In this document: piece by piece, positions 6,583-14,163 of the stretch
How positions within the stretch are numbered: position 1 is the stretch's first letter
Layout of the letters: each line of letters begins with the position of its first letter
Source of the DNA: JBEKTW01 sp049515655
Lineage (GTDB): Bacteria; Bacteroidota; Ignavibacteria; UBA10030; SZUA-254
Direction: 5' to 3'
Assembly: GCA_049515655.1 (NCBI GenBank)
Contig: JBEKTW010000040.1
Location: 1 to 19,222 of the forward strand
Length of the DNA stretch: 19,222 bases
Made by a program: the position numbers and the translations under genes
The notes under the pieces: generated by a model
What the model was told of the DNA's origin: nothing
The model's database searches: none
What the model saw: the letters and a program-made list of their open reading frames with translations, nothing else

Positions 6583-7699
6583 GGGATTTTTGGCGAGGCC
6601 CGGGCATGCACTGTTGCTGGGCCTCGCCATGGTTATTCCCGCAGCCGTCTTTGCACAGAGCGCTCAGGACACAACACGGGTGCGTCCGTGGTACGAGTCA
6701 ATCTCGGTTGACGCCTTCATTTCTTCCGGCTACACCTATAACTTCAACCGGCCGGATACAATGATAAATCAGTTCCGTATATTTGACTTCAGCGATAACA
6801 GCTTCAAGGTCGATGTCTTCGAGCTTGCGATTCAGAAGACCGTAGTGAAGCCGGCTGATGTTGGCTTTCGCGTCGACATGACCGCGGGTTCTTCCATTCC
6901 GCGAGTTGCGCGATCCGCCGGGTTTGAAGTGGGCGACCTTGACTTTCACCAGGCGTTCCTGAGTTACATTGCACCTCTTGGCAGAGGTCTACGGTTGGAT
7001 TTCGGGAAATTCATCACAAGCATGGGGTACGAAGTCATTGAAGGTTACGACTGCTACAATGACAATTACTCCCGTTCATTCTTGTTCGGATATGCCATTC
7101 CCTATACCCATACCGGCATCAAGGCATTGTACGCTTTTGACAACAATATCTCGACAGTGTTGATGATCGTCAACGGCTGGGACAACTCGATTGACAACAA
7201 TACGTCCAAAAGCGTTTGCGGCCAGATTGGCGTGAGTCCACTGACCGGGATGAATTTGTATGCGACCTACATGTATGGGCCGGAGAAAACAAATAACAAC
7301 TCTGATAACCGAGGCCTCCTTGACGTTGTTGCCACATATGCAGCGAATACAACAATCTCCGTCGGTGTAAACGGGGACTACGGGGATGAACAGCATTCTG
7401 CTGGGGATGGAGGCACTGCGACATGGGTGGGAGTTGCGGGTTACCTCCGGGCCAATCTCCTCAGCGAATTCTCGGTCTCGCTACGGGCAGAACAATTTGA
7501 GGATAAGGATGGAATCCGAACAGGCGTTGTTCAGAAACTCCGGGAAGTGACCGTCACCCCGGAGTACCACCCGGCGGAACACTTTGTTATCCGCGGAGAT
7601 CTCCGATTGGACTCTTCCGACCGGAATGTTTTCCAGAAGGGAAGCGGGTGGAGTGACACCCAACCCACACTGAGTTTAAATTTCCTTTATGCATTATGA
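6572..7699 (+). CDS. Outer-membrane porin, OmpL-like (BBP2 type)
   Basis: 375 residues, overlapping amt by 11 bp, with GAAGGA 8-9 bp before ATG 6572. A signal peptide (about 1-28, LLLGLAMVIPAAVFA) is followed by a beta-barrel-like sequence: alternating aromatic and polar strands (VDAFISSGYTYNFNRP, FELAIQKTV, VGFRVDMTAG), then DLDFHQAFLSYIAPLGRGLR and LDFGKFITSMGYEVIEG. The latter is typical of putative beta-barrel porin-2 proteins. It ends TLSLNFLYAL with a terminal hydrophobic strand. Gene overlap with amt suggests it lets ammonium or another nitrogen source through the outer membrane; substrate is inferred. There are no unusual features. A weak 9 bp inverted repeat (7694-7702/7722-7730) spans its stop. 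Confidence 0.87.
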   Translation: MRCEGFLARPGHALLLGLAMVIPAAVFAQSAQDTTRVRPWYESISVDAFISSGYTYNFNRPDTMINQFRIFDFSDNSFKVDVFELAIQKTVVKPADVGFRVDMTAGSSIPRVARSAGFEVGDLDFHQAFLSYIAPLGRGLRLDFGKFITSMGYEVIEGYDCYNDNYSRSFLFGYAIPYTHTGIKALYAFDNNISTVLMIVNGWDNSIDNNTSKSVCGQIGVSPLTGMNLYATYMYGPEKTNNNSDNRGLLDVVATYAANTTISVGVNGDYGDEQHSAGDGGTATWVGVAGYLRANLLSEFSVSLRAEQFEDKDGIRTGVVQKLREVTVTPEYHPAEHFVIRGDLRLDSSDRNVFQKGSGWSDTQPTLSLNFLYAL

Positions 7700-7865
7700 A
7701 TTCTTGAAACCGGGAATGTGAAATTCATAAGCTCGGCTGAGAAGATTCACACCGGCATTCTTTCTTGAGCCATACCTTTCTCTCCAGATCGGCTACTCGC
7801 CATTCGGGACCTGTGGCGTTGCTGCCGGGTGCGTTATCGCATCGTCATTGCGCCTTCAACTTGAA

Positions 7866-7894
7866 TTGACATTATTCTAAATTCTTAGTACAAT
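7866..7894 (+). promoter_or_regulatory. Sigma-70-like promoter for the transglutaminase-like gene
   Basis: TTGACA (7866-7871), a 17 bp spacer and TACAAT (7889-7894). Box match and spacing are close to the sigma-70 ideal. Transcription would start near 7901, giving a leader of about 127 bases before ATG 8028. Many Bacteroidota use a different -33/-7 promoter, so this consensus is informative about the lineage or about an acquired segment. Confidence 0.6.
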
Positions 7895-7950
7895 CATTCA
7901 TTGCCGTATCAGGCCGGATACTTCTGCACTGCCTCGCGTCGATCGTAACA

Positions 7951-7971
7951 ACGCATTGCGTAATTGCAGGA
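7951..7971 (+). repeat. 21 bp leader repeat, copy 1
   Basis: ACGCATTGCGTAATTGCAGG plus one more A is identical to 16678-16698. Both copies lie 57-69 bp after the -10 box of a TTGACA-type promoter and 37-56 bp before a start codon, and both run into a short hairpin. Part of the sequence (GCATTGCGT…GGACGTT) also resembles the right arm of attC site 1. Role unknown. Confidence 0.6.
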
Positions 7972-8027
7972 CGTTCCGCAGCAATGCAAAAAACGATACC
8001 CTTTCACATCGAAATAGAATAACCTCT

Positions 8028-9503
8028 ATGAGAAAGATATTGACTTTTTCTGCGATGGTAATCGCACTTATTGTTTCATGCAATAACGAAACTGAAAATC
8101 TGAATCAATTAGTTCAGAATGGTGAGTTTTCAAAAGCAATTAGAATAATTGACCTTAAACTACAGAACAAGGCTAAGCTTTCACCTAATGAGGTTAAGAT
8201 ATTACAGAAAAATTTAAATGATATTCAGGCAGTAAGAAGAGAATACACGTTATCTTATGATTCTGTTTGTAAAGAATTAAAGGTCAGAATCCCCGATTTG
8301 TCGGAAGTTGATATGAACAAATGGGAGAGTGACTACAGTCTTGAATATTACCTGATCGGTGGTGAAAAAAAATATTTTTCGAACTGTATTTTTGACCTCT
8401 TTAAGGTCAATAAAGAAGCCGCCAGACGTGCAAAAATACCGGAAAAAAAAGATTCTGATGTTTCCCAATACCCGCTTGAAACAATTACTTCCTTCGAGAA
8501 CGATTCAATATCATCAAAACATATAAAAGTAGCATTCAGCTTTTTTCAAGAAATCGGAAGTTTGCCCGATCAGACTTTACTAAAAGCATGGATACCTTAT
8601 GTCCGGGAAAACAAGTTTCAATCGAACATCAGGATAGTTCATTCAAGCATCGATAGCATAGAACTACCGAAAAGTGATAATCTCACCTCAATGATCTACT
8701 TCGAAAAGGTAATGGATAAAAAGAATAACTCAAACACAAAATGGAGAAAGTATTTCACAAAACCTTCACAGAGTTGGATTAGACCAATGAAAAACCCTGC
8801 GTCCATCAGCGATTCCACCTTTATCTGTCAATTCATCTATGAATATGAATCAAAAGGGTATTATAAGAATGTTAGCGCCGCCAATATTCAACCCTATAAT
8901 ACTTCAGATCAGGATTATCAAAAGTACACAGAAGAAACAGAGAGTAATTTATTTACACCGTATTTGAAGAATTTGTCCAAAGAAATAGTTGGTAACGAGA
9001 CTAACGATTACCTGAAGGCAAAAAATATATATCAATGGATTTGTAAAAATGTTATATGGACTGATCCGAAGCCTGTTTTGGGAGACAATGCAGAATACAC
9101 TGCAAAATATAAGCGCGGGGATTGTGGTGCAAAGTCTAACCTGTTCATTTCTCTTTGCCGGATCAATAAAATACCAGCCAGGTCACAAGGGGGATGGAGG
9201 GTTCAGCCTGATGGGGATCATGCCCAACATTCGTGGGCGCAGGTATATTTTGAACCTTATGGTTGGATTCCTGTAGATGTAACTGCGGGAGCCCACCTGA
9301 TCAATCACAAAGATGAAAGAGTCAGGTATTTCTATTTCGGGAACTGTACTCCATATCATCTGATCATTTATGATGATGACACAGAACTTCTGCCTACAAA
9401 AGTCTTTGAATGTGTTTATGGCGGAGGAGCACAATTAGGTGCGTTTGAATGGAAAGGCGGGGATATTGAGCCCAATATAAGGATTGATTCGCATGTTGAA
9501 TAA
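8028..9503 (+). CDS. Transglutaminase-like (cysteine protease fold) lipoprotein
   Basis: 491 residues from ATG 8028, the start that gives a lipoprotein signal MRKILTFSAMVIALIVSC with the lipid-modified Cys at residue 18. The C-terminal third is a transglutaminase-like domain. It includes YQWICKNVIWTD, then catalytic Cys366 in RGDCGAKSNLFISLCR, His401 in HAQHSWAQVYF and Asp417 in GWIPVDVT, i.e. the complete Cys-His-Asp triad. The N-terminal two thirds (about 20-300) is not recognised, but the spacing resembles exported proteins whose transglutaminase domain follows a DUF3857-like part. The likely activity is peptide hydrolysis or cross-linking in the periplasm. Codons are strongly A/T-ending compared with every neighbour, suggesting horizontal transfer. 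Confidence 0.85.
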   Translation: MRKILTFSAMVIALIVSCNNETENLNQLVQNGEFSKAIRIIDLKLQNKAKLSPNEVKILQKNLNDIQAVRREYTLSYDSVCKELKVRIPDLSEVDMNKWESDYSLEYYLIGGEKKYFSNCIFDLFKVNKEAARRAKIPEKKDSDVSQYPLETITSFENDSISSKHIKVAFSFFQEIGSLPDQTLLKAWIPYVRENKFQSNIRIVHSSIDSIELPKSDNLTSMIYFEKVMDKKNNSNTKWRKYFTKPSQSWIRPMKNPASISDSTFICQFIYEYESKGYYKNVSAANIQPYNTSDQDYQKYTEETESNLFTPYLKNLSKEIVGNETNDYLKAKNIYQWICKNVIWTDPKPVLGDNAEYTAKYKRGDCGAKSNLFISLCRINKIPARSQGGWRVQPDGDHAQHSWAQVYFEPYGWIPVDVTAGAHLINHKDERVRYFYFGNCTPYHLIIYDDDTELLPTKVFECVYGGGAQLGAFEWKGGDIEPNIRIDSHVE

Positions 9504-9513
9504 ATAACAAACG

Positions 9514-9576
9514 GTCTAACTTATTGACAGGTGCTGCATATAAACGCCCGCCGGTTTTTAACCTCGACCGTTATGC
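9514..9576 (+). repeat. Possible degenerate short attC-like site
   Basis: GTCTAAC (9514-9520) fits the left core RYYYAAC and GTTATGC (9570-9576) is a common right-core variant; the span of 63 bp is within the attC size range. AACGGTC (9510-9516) is the exact complement of GACCGTT (9566-9572), and AGGT/AACCT can pair inside. The remaining arms pair poorly and no matching cassette start is found upstream, so this is a weak call. Confidence 0.22.
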
Positions 9577-9627
9577 GCGATTGCCACGGCCTTCATCGCT
9601 CATCGAAGAGGTGGGATACTGCTTAAA

Positions 9628-10554
9628 ATGAATCCGAGACTCATGGATCGGAGGCTCAAGTCAATCATCAAGAAGACCGTTCCAAAGTTTGTTCTTTACA
9701 AATTGTGGGACGGTTTTTCAAGATGGACAACCATAAAAGCCAGGAAAAGCTTTGAACGAGCGCCGGAAACGCCTGTTTGGCTTGGGCAGGATATATTGGA
9801 GTCACTTCAGAATGAATATCCTTTCCCACCTGACTATGGTTATGATCCACAGAGTCTTGAGCAAAGGGGGAAAGAACGGGCAAATGAAATTCTCGGTTTA
9901 ATTCGCACGAAGTCAGAAAAGGTGAACACCTTCCTTGAGTTGGGATGCTGGGACGGAATGGTGAGTTGTTGTTTACAGCGCATGGGAAAGCGAACGACAG
10001 CCATTGATAATAGGTCTCAAGGATTCGATGAAAGGGCGGTGCGTGGAGGCGTAACGCTTCTGCAGATGGATGCTGCTCATTTACGGTTTGAAGACGGAAG
10101 TTTCGATTTCGTCTTTTCCTATGATGCGTTTGAGCACTTCGCCGATCCGGAATTGGTACTACAAGAGGCTATCCGTGTGGTTAAGAGAGGAGGATACATC
10201 TACTTCGTATTCGGACCGTTATATATGTCACCTATGGGCTTACACGCATACAGGTCGATCTCTGTCCCATACTGCCAGTTTCTTTTTCCAAAAGAGCTGC
10301 TTGAAGATTTTGTTGATTCAAGGCGATTGATGCCAATAGATTTTGCTCAAGTCAACGGGTATTCGTTGGGAGCATTCCGAAAGTTGTGGATCCGATTTTC
10401 TGATAGGTTGAAAACGATCGGGTATTATGAAATTCCCGACATATCCCACCTGGATTTGATCATGAAATATCCTTCTTGTTTTAAAAGTAAAACCAAATAC
10501 TTCGATAATTTAATTGTCTCGTCTATAGAAATATTGTTCAAGAAAATCAAATGA
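9628..10554 (+). CDS. Class I SAM-dependent methyltransferase (Methyltransf_11-like)
   Basis: 308 residues from ATG 9628, with a loose GAGGTGGG about 13 bp upstream. A basic N-terminal helix (about 1-50) precedes the Rossmann core. Motif I is FLELGCWDG (102-110), the motif II acidic residue is Asp127 in TTAIDNRS, motif III is LLQMDAAHLRF, and motif IV is FDFVFSYDAFEHFADPELV, followed by RVVKRGGYIYF. These are the signatures of AdoMet-binding enzymes that modify small molecules, lipids or sugars; the substrate is not evident. C-terminal to the core are about 110 residues specific to this protein. It stands alone between unrelated genes, and the proteins differ enough from the cassette methyltransferase (1131-1877) that they are not recent duplicates. 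Confidence 0.85.
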   Translation: MNPRLMDRRLKSIIKKTVPKFVLYKLWDGFSRWTTIKARKSFERAPETPVWLGQDILESLQNEYPFPPDYGYDPQSLEQRGKERANEILGLIRTKSEKVNTFLELGCWDGMVSCCLQRMGKRTTAIDNRSQGFDERAVRGGVTLLQMDAAHLRFEDGSFDFVFSYDAFEHFADPELVLQEAIRVVKRGGYIYFVFGPLYMSPMGLHAYRSISVPYCQFLFPKELLEDFVDSRRLMPIDFAQVNGYSLGAFRKLWIRFSDRLKTIGYYEIPDISHLDLIMKYPSCFKSKTKYFDNLIVSSIEILFKKIK

Positions 10555-10617
10555 AACGTCGCCGAATACAGCATCTACTCAGAATCGTTGGCGCACTCTT
10601 CCAAAGGAGTAATCGAA

Positions 10618-11004
10618 ATGAATCATGAAAAGTTTACCGAAAGATTCTTTCACAAGAGGTTTCGCAATCGGCCATCCGGCTTCCCTATCGCTACGATTGC
10701 GTACTACGGTCCAGACGGCCAAACGGCTACGAAAGTCGCCGTGGGAATTGTAGACAGCAGGGAGGAGGTTATCGAGCTGAAATGCTGGCCCGTGCGGGCT
10801 CAAGATGTACGCATTGACAGAGGGATTAATGATGAAATTCTGTCATTCATCAAAGAGCGCAACGTTCAACGTGTGGCAATCGCAGGAAGGATCATCGGTT
10901 GTCCTCACGAAGAAGGCATTGACTATCCCGAAGGATCCGTGTGTCCACAATGTCCCTATTGGGCGAAGATCGACCGATGGACCGGTGAGGTACTCAAATC
11001 GTAA
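10618..11004 (+). CDS. Small hypothetical protein with CxH…CxxC motif
   Basis: 128 residues. ATG 10618 is chosen because AAAGGAG (10603-10609) sits 8 bp upstream; an in-frame TTG at 10588 would include that ribosome site. The N-terminal part is basic (KFTERFFHKRFRNRP), then a beta-rich stretch (GFPIATIAYYGPDGQTATKV, AVGIVDSREEVIELKCW), a helix (DEILSFIKERN), and VAIAGRIIGCPHEEG. The tail carries Cys95-x-His97 and Cys109-x2-Cys112 (GSVCPQCPYW), which could bind one zinc ion. No family is named with confidence. The look is of a compact soluble cytosolic protein. It is not part of an evident operon. Confidence 0.72.
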   Translation: MNHEKFTERFFHKRFRNRPSGFPIATIAYYGPDGQTATKVAVGIVDSREEVIELKCWPVRAQDVRIDRGINDEILSFIKERNVQRVAIAGRIIGCPHEEGIDYPEGSVCPQCPYWAKIDRWTGEVLKS

Positions 11005-11408
11005 TGCGTCCACCGCCGAGACCAGAGGTGGGAGCGGTGTAAACTCAAGGTAATTACGGTAGGACGGCACAACGGGGCGCGCAGCCGAGGCGAAGAAGCT
11101 CAACCCGCCGTTCGCGGACTGCATTGTTTGCCGAGCAGTCATGTGAAATTACCCCAATAAGGTTGGATTAGCCAGCCTAACGAACTCAAAACACCCGGTA
11201 TCGTGTCGCTCAAATAATTTTAGTAAGTCCTTGGATCGTTATGTCATTCACAACCCTCTCCACCCTCACCCCTTCGATTCCCCTCTCCCATTGGGAGAGG
11301 GGAAAGGGGTGAGGGTTAAAAGCCACAAGACTTGATCAACCTATTTCCGAGACAGGACACTGAGTGTCGCACTGCACTGAAAGGGTGCACAAACATAATG
11401 GAGAAATC
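11005..11408. other. Intergenic region with palindromic repeat
   Basis: These 404 bp between the small hypothetical gene and trmO contain no convincing gene. The only clear structure is the palindromic repeat at 11262-11316. The trmO ribosome site GGAG (11400-11403) is at the end. Confidence 0.5.
11262..11316. repeat. Nested palindromic intergenic repeat
   Basis: Outer arms ACCCTCACCCC (11262-11272) and GGGGTGAGGGT (11306-11316) are perfect 11 bp complements. Inside, CCCCTCTCCCA (11280-11290) and TGGGAGAGGGG (11292-11302) are again perfect. The layout and sequence resemble the first half of the element at 15776-15880, so both may belong to one dispersed family. Confidence 0.7.
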
Positions 11409-11891
11409 ATGAATGATATTCACTACAAACCGATAGGGAGAATTCATTCTCCGTTTCAAAACGTCGAGGGAATGCCCATCCAGGCCTCCGGTGCTGCAGG
11501 CATTGCCGGCACAGTGGAGCTTTTTCCCGAGTACACGGACGGATTAAAAGATGTCGAAGGCTTCTCTCATCTTATTCTGCTGTACCATTTTCATCTCTCG
11601 AACAACTATTCACTGCAAGTAAAGCCGTTCCTGGACGAAAGACTCCACGGAGTGTTTTCCACAAGAGCGCCAAAGCGTCCCAACCCGATCGGATTATCAG
11701 TCGTTCGGCTTGTGAGAGTAGAATCCAACATCCTTCATATTGAAGATGTTGATATCATCGACGGGTCGCCTCTTCTTGACATAAAACCGTACGTTCCGGA
11801 ATTTGATATTCGAAAAGTTGAGAAGATTGGATGGCTTGAGGGTAAGTCAGACAGCGCTAAAACAGTGAGAGCAGACGGAAGGTTTCGATAA
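11409..11891 (+). CDS. trmO: tRNA (N6-threonylcarbamoyl-A37)-methyltransferase TrmO (TsaA)
   Basis: 160 residues from ATG 11409 with GGAG 5 bp upstream; an earlier in-frame GTG (11364) lacks a ribosome site. The whole protein is the TsaA/TrmO beta-barrel domain: YKPIGRIHSPF at the start, VEGFSHLILLYHFH, the hallmark STRAPKRPNPIGLSVVRLV (about 85-103) and VDIIDGSPLLDIKPYVPEFD. TrmO uses AdoMet to methylate the N6 of t6A37 in certain tRNAs, fine-tuning decoding. It lacks the extra C-terminal domain of the Escherichia coli enzyme, as is common for short homologs. It is a single gene, convergent with the T9SS cargo gene. Confidence 0.93.
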   Translation: MNDIHYKPIGRIHSPFQNVEGMPIQASGAAGIAGTVELFPEYTDGLKDVEGFSHLILLYHFHLSNNYSLQVKPFLDERLHGVFSTRAPKRPNPIGLSVVRLVRVESNILHIEDVDIIDGSPLLDIKPYVPEFDIRKVEKIGWLEGKSDSAKTVRADGRFR

Positions 11892-11945
11892 CGGTGCTGC
11901 GCCCGTCGCTCTGGCTCTCTGTGGAAAGTTACATCATGGCCGTAC

Positions 11946-11974
11946 CCTTGTGAAGGTTTCAAACCTTCACAAGG
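11946..11974. terminator. Perfect 14 bp hairpin between convergent genes
   Basis: CCTTGTGAAGGTTT (11946-11959) and AAACCTTCACAAGG (11961-11974) are perfect complements around one base. The hairpin lies between the stops of trmO and the - strand T9SS gene, so it could stop transcription from both sides. There is no U-tract on either side, so a dispersed palindrome is an equally good reading. Confidence 0.5.
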
Positions 11975-11984
11975 TTCGCCCAGC

Positions 11985-14090
11985 TTACCTGAGAAGCAGC
12001 ATCTTCTTTGCAACAACGTGATTGCTCGTCGCGACGCGGTAGAGATATACCCCGCTGCTCAGCTGTGATCCGTTGCCGGTCGATGGCGGAAAGTCGAATC
12101 TGTAGTAGCGGCCGGGTTCAGCGATGCCGTCGAACAACCGCTCAACTTCCTGTCCGAGGATGTTGTACACTGCCGCTTTCGCCCATTCTGTTTTGTCAAC
12201 CGTGAAGCAAATTATCGTTGTAGGATTGAACGGATTGGGATAGTTCTGATAAACTCGAAACTCGATCGGCGCCCGCTCAATGACGGAAAGAACCGAGACA
12301 TCGATCATCACCGGCGCAGTGGTGCGTGTTGTGCCGTCGAGGTCGACCTGCCTCAAGCAATAATAGTATTTTCCTAACCCGGTGACGGTGCTGTCGACAA
12401 ACGAGTACTGCTCTTTCTGTAGAGTTGTGCCGTGACCTGCGACGAAGCTGTTGGGTACGTCGGCAAACGCGGAATCATTTTCCTTGCTACGCTCGACATA
12501 GAAGCCGTAGTTGTTTTCTTCGGATATCGTGGACCATTCAAGCAATATCCCCTTCCCTGCAGGGTTTGGCCGCGCAGTGAACGCGGCGAGTTGAATAGCC
12601 AATGCGCCGCTCTCCGACGAGGTCAAAGCATCATATCCATCGAACGAACCGCCAAAATACTTTGCGAGGAGAAGCGTCAGGCCGTTGAAATTCGTTATAA
12701 GAGTTTGCAGGCTCATGAAGCCGTCAAAGCTGCCGCCAAGATATTTGGCTCCCGTGATTTGCATTGGGAGAGGAAACGACAGAGCGCCGGCGAATCCGTC
12801 ATAACTCCCGCCATAGAACTTTGCATCCGCCACGATTCCATTCCCCAGACTCGTTCTTGGTGAAAGGATATCGGCGTAGCCATCAAAGCTGCCGCCATAG
12901 TATTTCGATACGGCCGTCGTAGAGCCGCTGAGATTGGTCAGCAGTGTCATAAACGCTGCGTACCCATCGTAACTTCCGCCTTGATATTTGGATAACGTTG
13001 CTGTTACACCATTGAGATTGCCAAGGGACGCTGCGAGCACGCTATAGCCATCGTAACTTCCGCCATAGTATTTTGATAACGTTAGTGTCGCACCGTTGAG
13101 ATTGGCGAGGAGTGTTGCGACCACACCATACCCATCGTAGCTCCCTCCGTGATATTTCAATGCGGTCATTGTACTTCCACCTAAATTCGAGAGTGGAGTA
13201 CCGCTTAACGCATATCCATCATAGCTGCCGCCGTAGAACTTCGCAAGATTCGGAGAAACTCCGTTTGCATTCGAGGGAATCGAATTCTTTCCGTCGTACC
13301 CGTCAAAGCTCCCACCGTAGTATTTTGCCTGGTTCGGAATAACAAATGTGATCATGCTATTTGACTCAGGCAACGTCGATAGACTATTCTGTGGTGAGTT
13401 CGAGAATGTTCCCGTGTTTGGCGTCTGCTGCGTCAACAGCTCCGATGGCAAGGGAGTGCTCGACATCGTTGAATTATTGATGCCGACAGTATATGTCCCA
13501 GAATTGCCGCTGACCGACCCGTAGATAATTTCAATCTTGTTGGTTGTTTCATACAGCCTCACCTGGAAGTTCAAATCAGAGCCCGGATCACTATACAACC
13601 TGAAACTTATCCACTCAACCGTCAAGACACGGTTCGGCGCGGACCCCGTCACCAGGTATTTGAACCCGTTGGCGAGGCTTGTTTTTCCGATCAAATCATC
13701 GTACAAAGGTGCGATAGCAAGCAAAGTTCCAGAAGGCGAACTGAATTGAGAGTTCTCAAATCCATAAGCCTCGGCCGTTTCTCCATCTGCCGTACTGGAC
13801 GAAAAATCCATATACCCGTTCGTTGAGATGCTGAACTGGGTATAAGAACTTCCCATATAGGAGAATGTGAACCCGATATCAGTCGGCGCACTCCGGTTAT
13901 CATCGGTACTCGAGTAGTCCAGCCACGATGCGAAACTATTTCCGGTAGAAGAAATCGAGTTATAGCTGATACCGGTTGAACGGCTGACGCTATAGCTCGA
14001 AGCCGACTGCGCAAATGCTATTCCTTCAGCAAGGAAAGTCATGCCCGAGAGGAGGAGCAATATGCTCAAATAGTTCGCGACGCTCTTCAT
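11985..14090 (-). CDS. T9SS-secreted surface protein with nine GGSxDG repeats
   Basis: 701 residues from ATG 14090 (a longer frame from 14135 puts 15 polar residues before the signal peptide). The order is: signal peptide (1 to about 28, …LAEGIAFAQ); an N-terminal beta domain (about 30-240, with FTFSYMGSSYTQFSISTNGY and VEWISFRLYSDPGSDLNFQV) that resembles exported adhesion-type domains; nine repeats centred on K(Y/F)xGGS(Y/F)DG(Y/F) at about 255-490; a fibronectin-III-like domain (FTARPNPAGKGILLEWSTIS … YYYCLRQVDLDGT); and a C-terminal T9SS type A sorting domain (YQNYPNPFNPTT … VYNILGQEVERL … LSSGVYLYRV … KKMLLLR). The protein should pass the outer membrane by T9SS and be surface-anchored or released. 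A gap of 73 bp separates it from the FGE-like gene upstream on the same strand. Confidence 0.9.
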   Translation of the reverse strand: MKSVANYLSILLLLSGMTFLAEGIAFAQSASSYSVSRSTGISYNSISSTGNSFASWLDYSSTDDNRSAPTDIGFTFSYMGSSYTQFSISTNGYMDFSSSTADGETAEAYGFENSQFSSPSGTLLAIAPLYDDLIGKTSLANGFKYLVTGSAPNRVLTVEWISFRLYSDPGSDLNFQVRLYETTNKIEIIYGSVSGNSGTYTVGINNSTMSSTPLPSELLTQQTPNTGTFSNSPQNSLSTLPESNSMITFVIPNQAKYYGGSFDGYDGKNSIPSNANGVSPNLAKFYGGSYDGYALSGTPLSNLGGSTMTALKYHGGSYDGYGVVATLLANLNGATLTLSKYYGGSYDGYSVLAASLGNLNGVTATLSKYQGGSYDGYAAFMTLLTNLSGSTTAVSKYYGGSFDGYADILSPRTSLGNGIVADAKFYGGSYDGFAGALSFPLPMQITGAKYLGGSFDGFMSLQTLITNFNGLTLLLAKYFGGSFDGYDALTSSESGALAIQLAAFTARPNPAGKGILLEWSTISEENNYGFYVERSKENDSAFADVPNSFVAGHGTTLQKEQYSFVDSTVTGLGKYYYCLRQVDLDGTTRTTAPVMIDVSVLSVIERAPIEFRVYQNYPNPFNPTTIICFTVDKTEWAKAAVYNILGQEVERLFDGIAEPGRYYRFDFPPSTGNGSQLSSGVYLYRVATSNHVVAKKMLLLR
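12633..13325 (-). repeat. Nine tandem 84 bp coding repeats
   Basis: The conserved Asp codon of each GGS(Y/F)DG(Y/F) motif begins at + strand positions 12639, 12723, 12798, 12882, 12966, 13050, 13134, 13218 and 13302. Seven of the eight intervals are exactly 84 bp (28 residues) and one is 75 bp. Between motifs the linker varies (e.g. LANLNGATLTL, LGNLNGVTATL, LTNLSGSTTAV) but keeps an L-x-N-L-x-G core. Confidence 0.9.
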
Positions 14091-14163
14091 GTAGTATTCT
14101 CTATGCAATCCTATATCCTGACACCTCCCACCCATCTCCTATCACCTAAATCCTCAAGCGCCC

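Larger units (their letters stand above)
7700..8027. other. Intergenic region before the transglutaminase-like gene
   Basis: These 328 bp contain no gene. They hold a strong promoter candidate at 7866-7894 and a 21 bp sequence (7951-7971) identical to one before the SIMPL gene. After that sequence, TGC-A-GGA/TCC-GCA around 7966-7981 can form a small bulged hairpin, and GCATTGC (7953-7959) can pair with GCAATGC (7981-7987). No clear terminator for the porin gene is seen beyond a GC-poor 9 bp inverted repeat. Confidence 0.55.
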
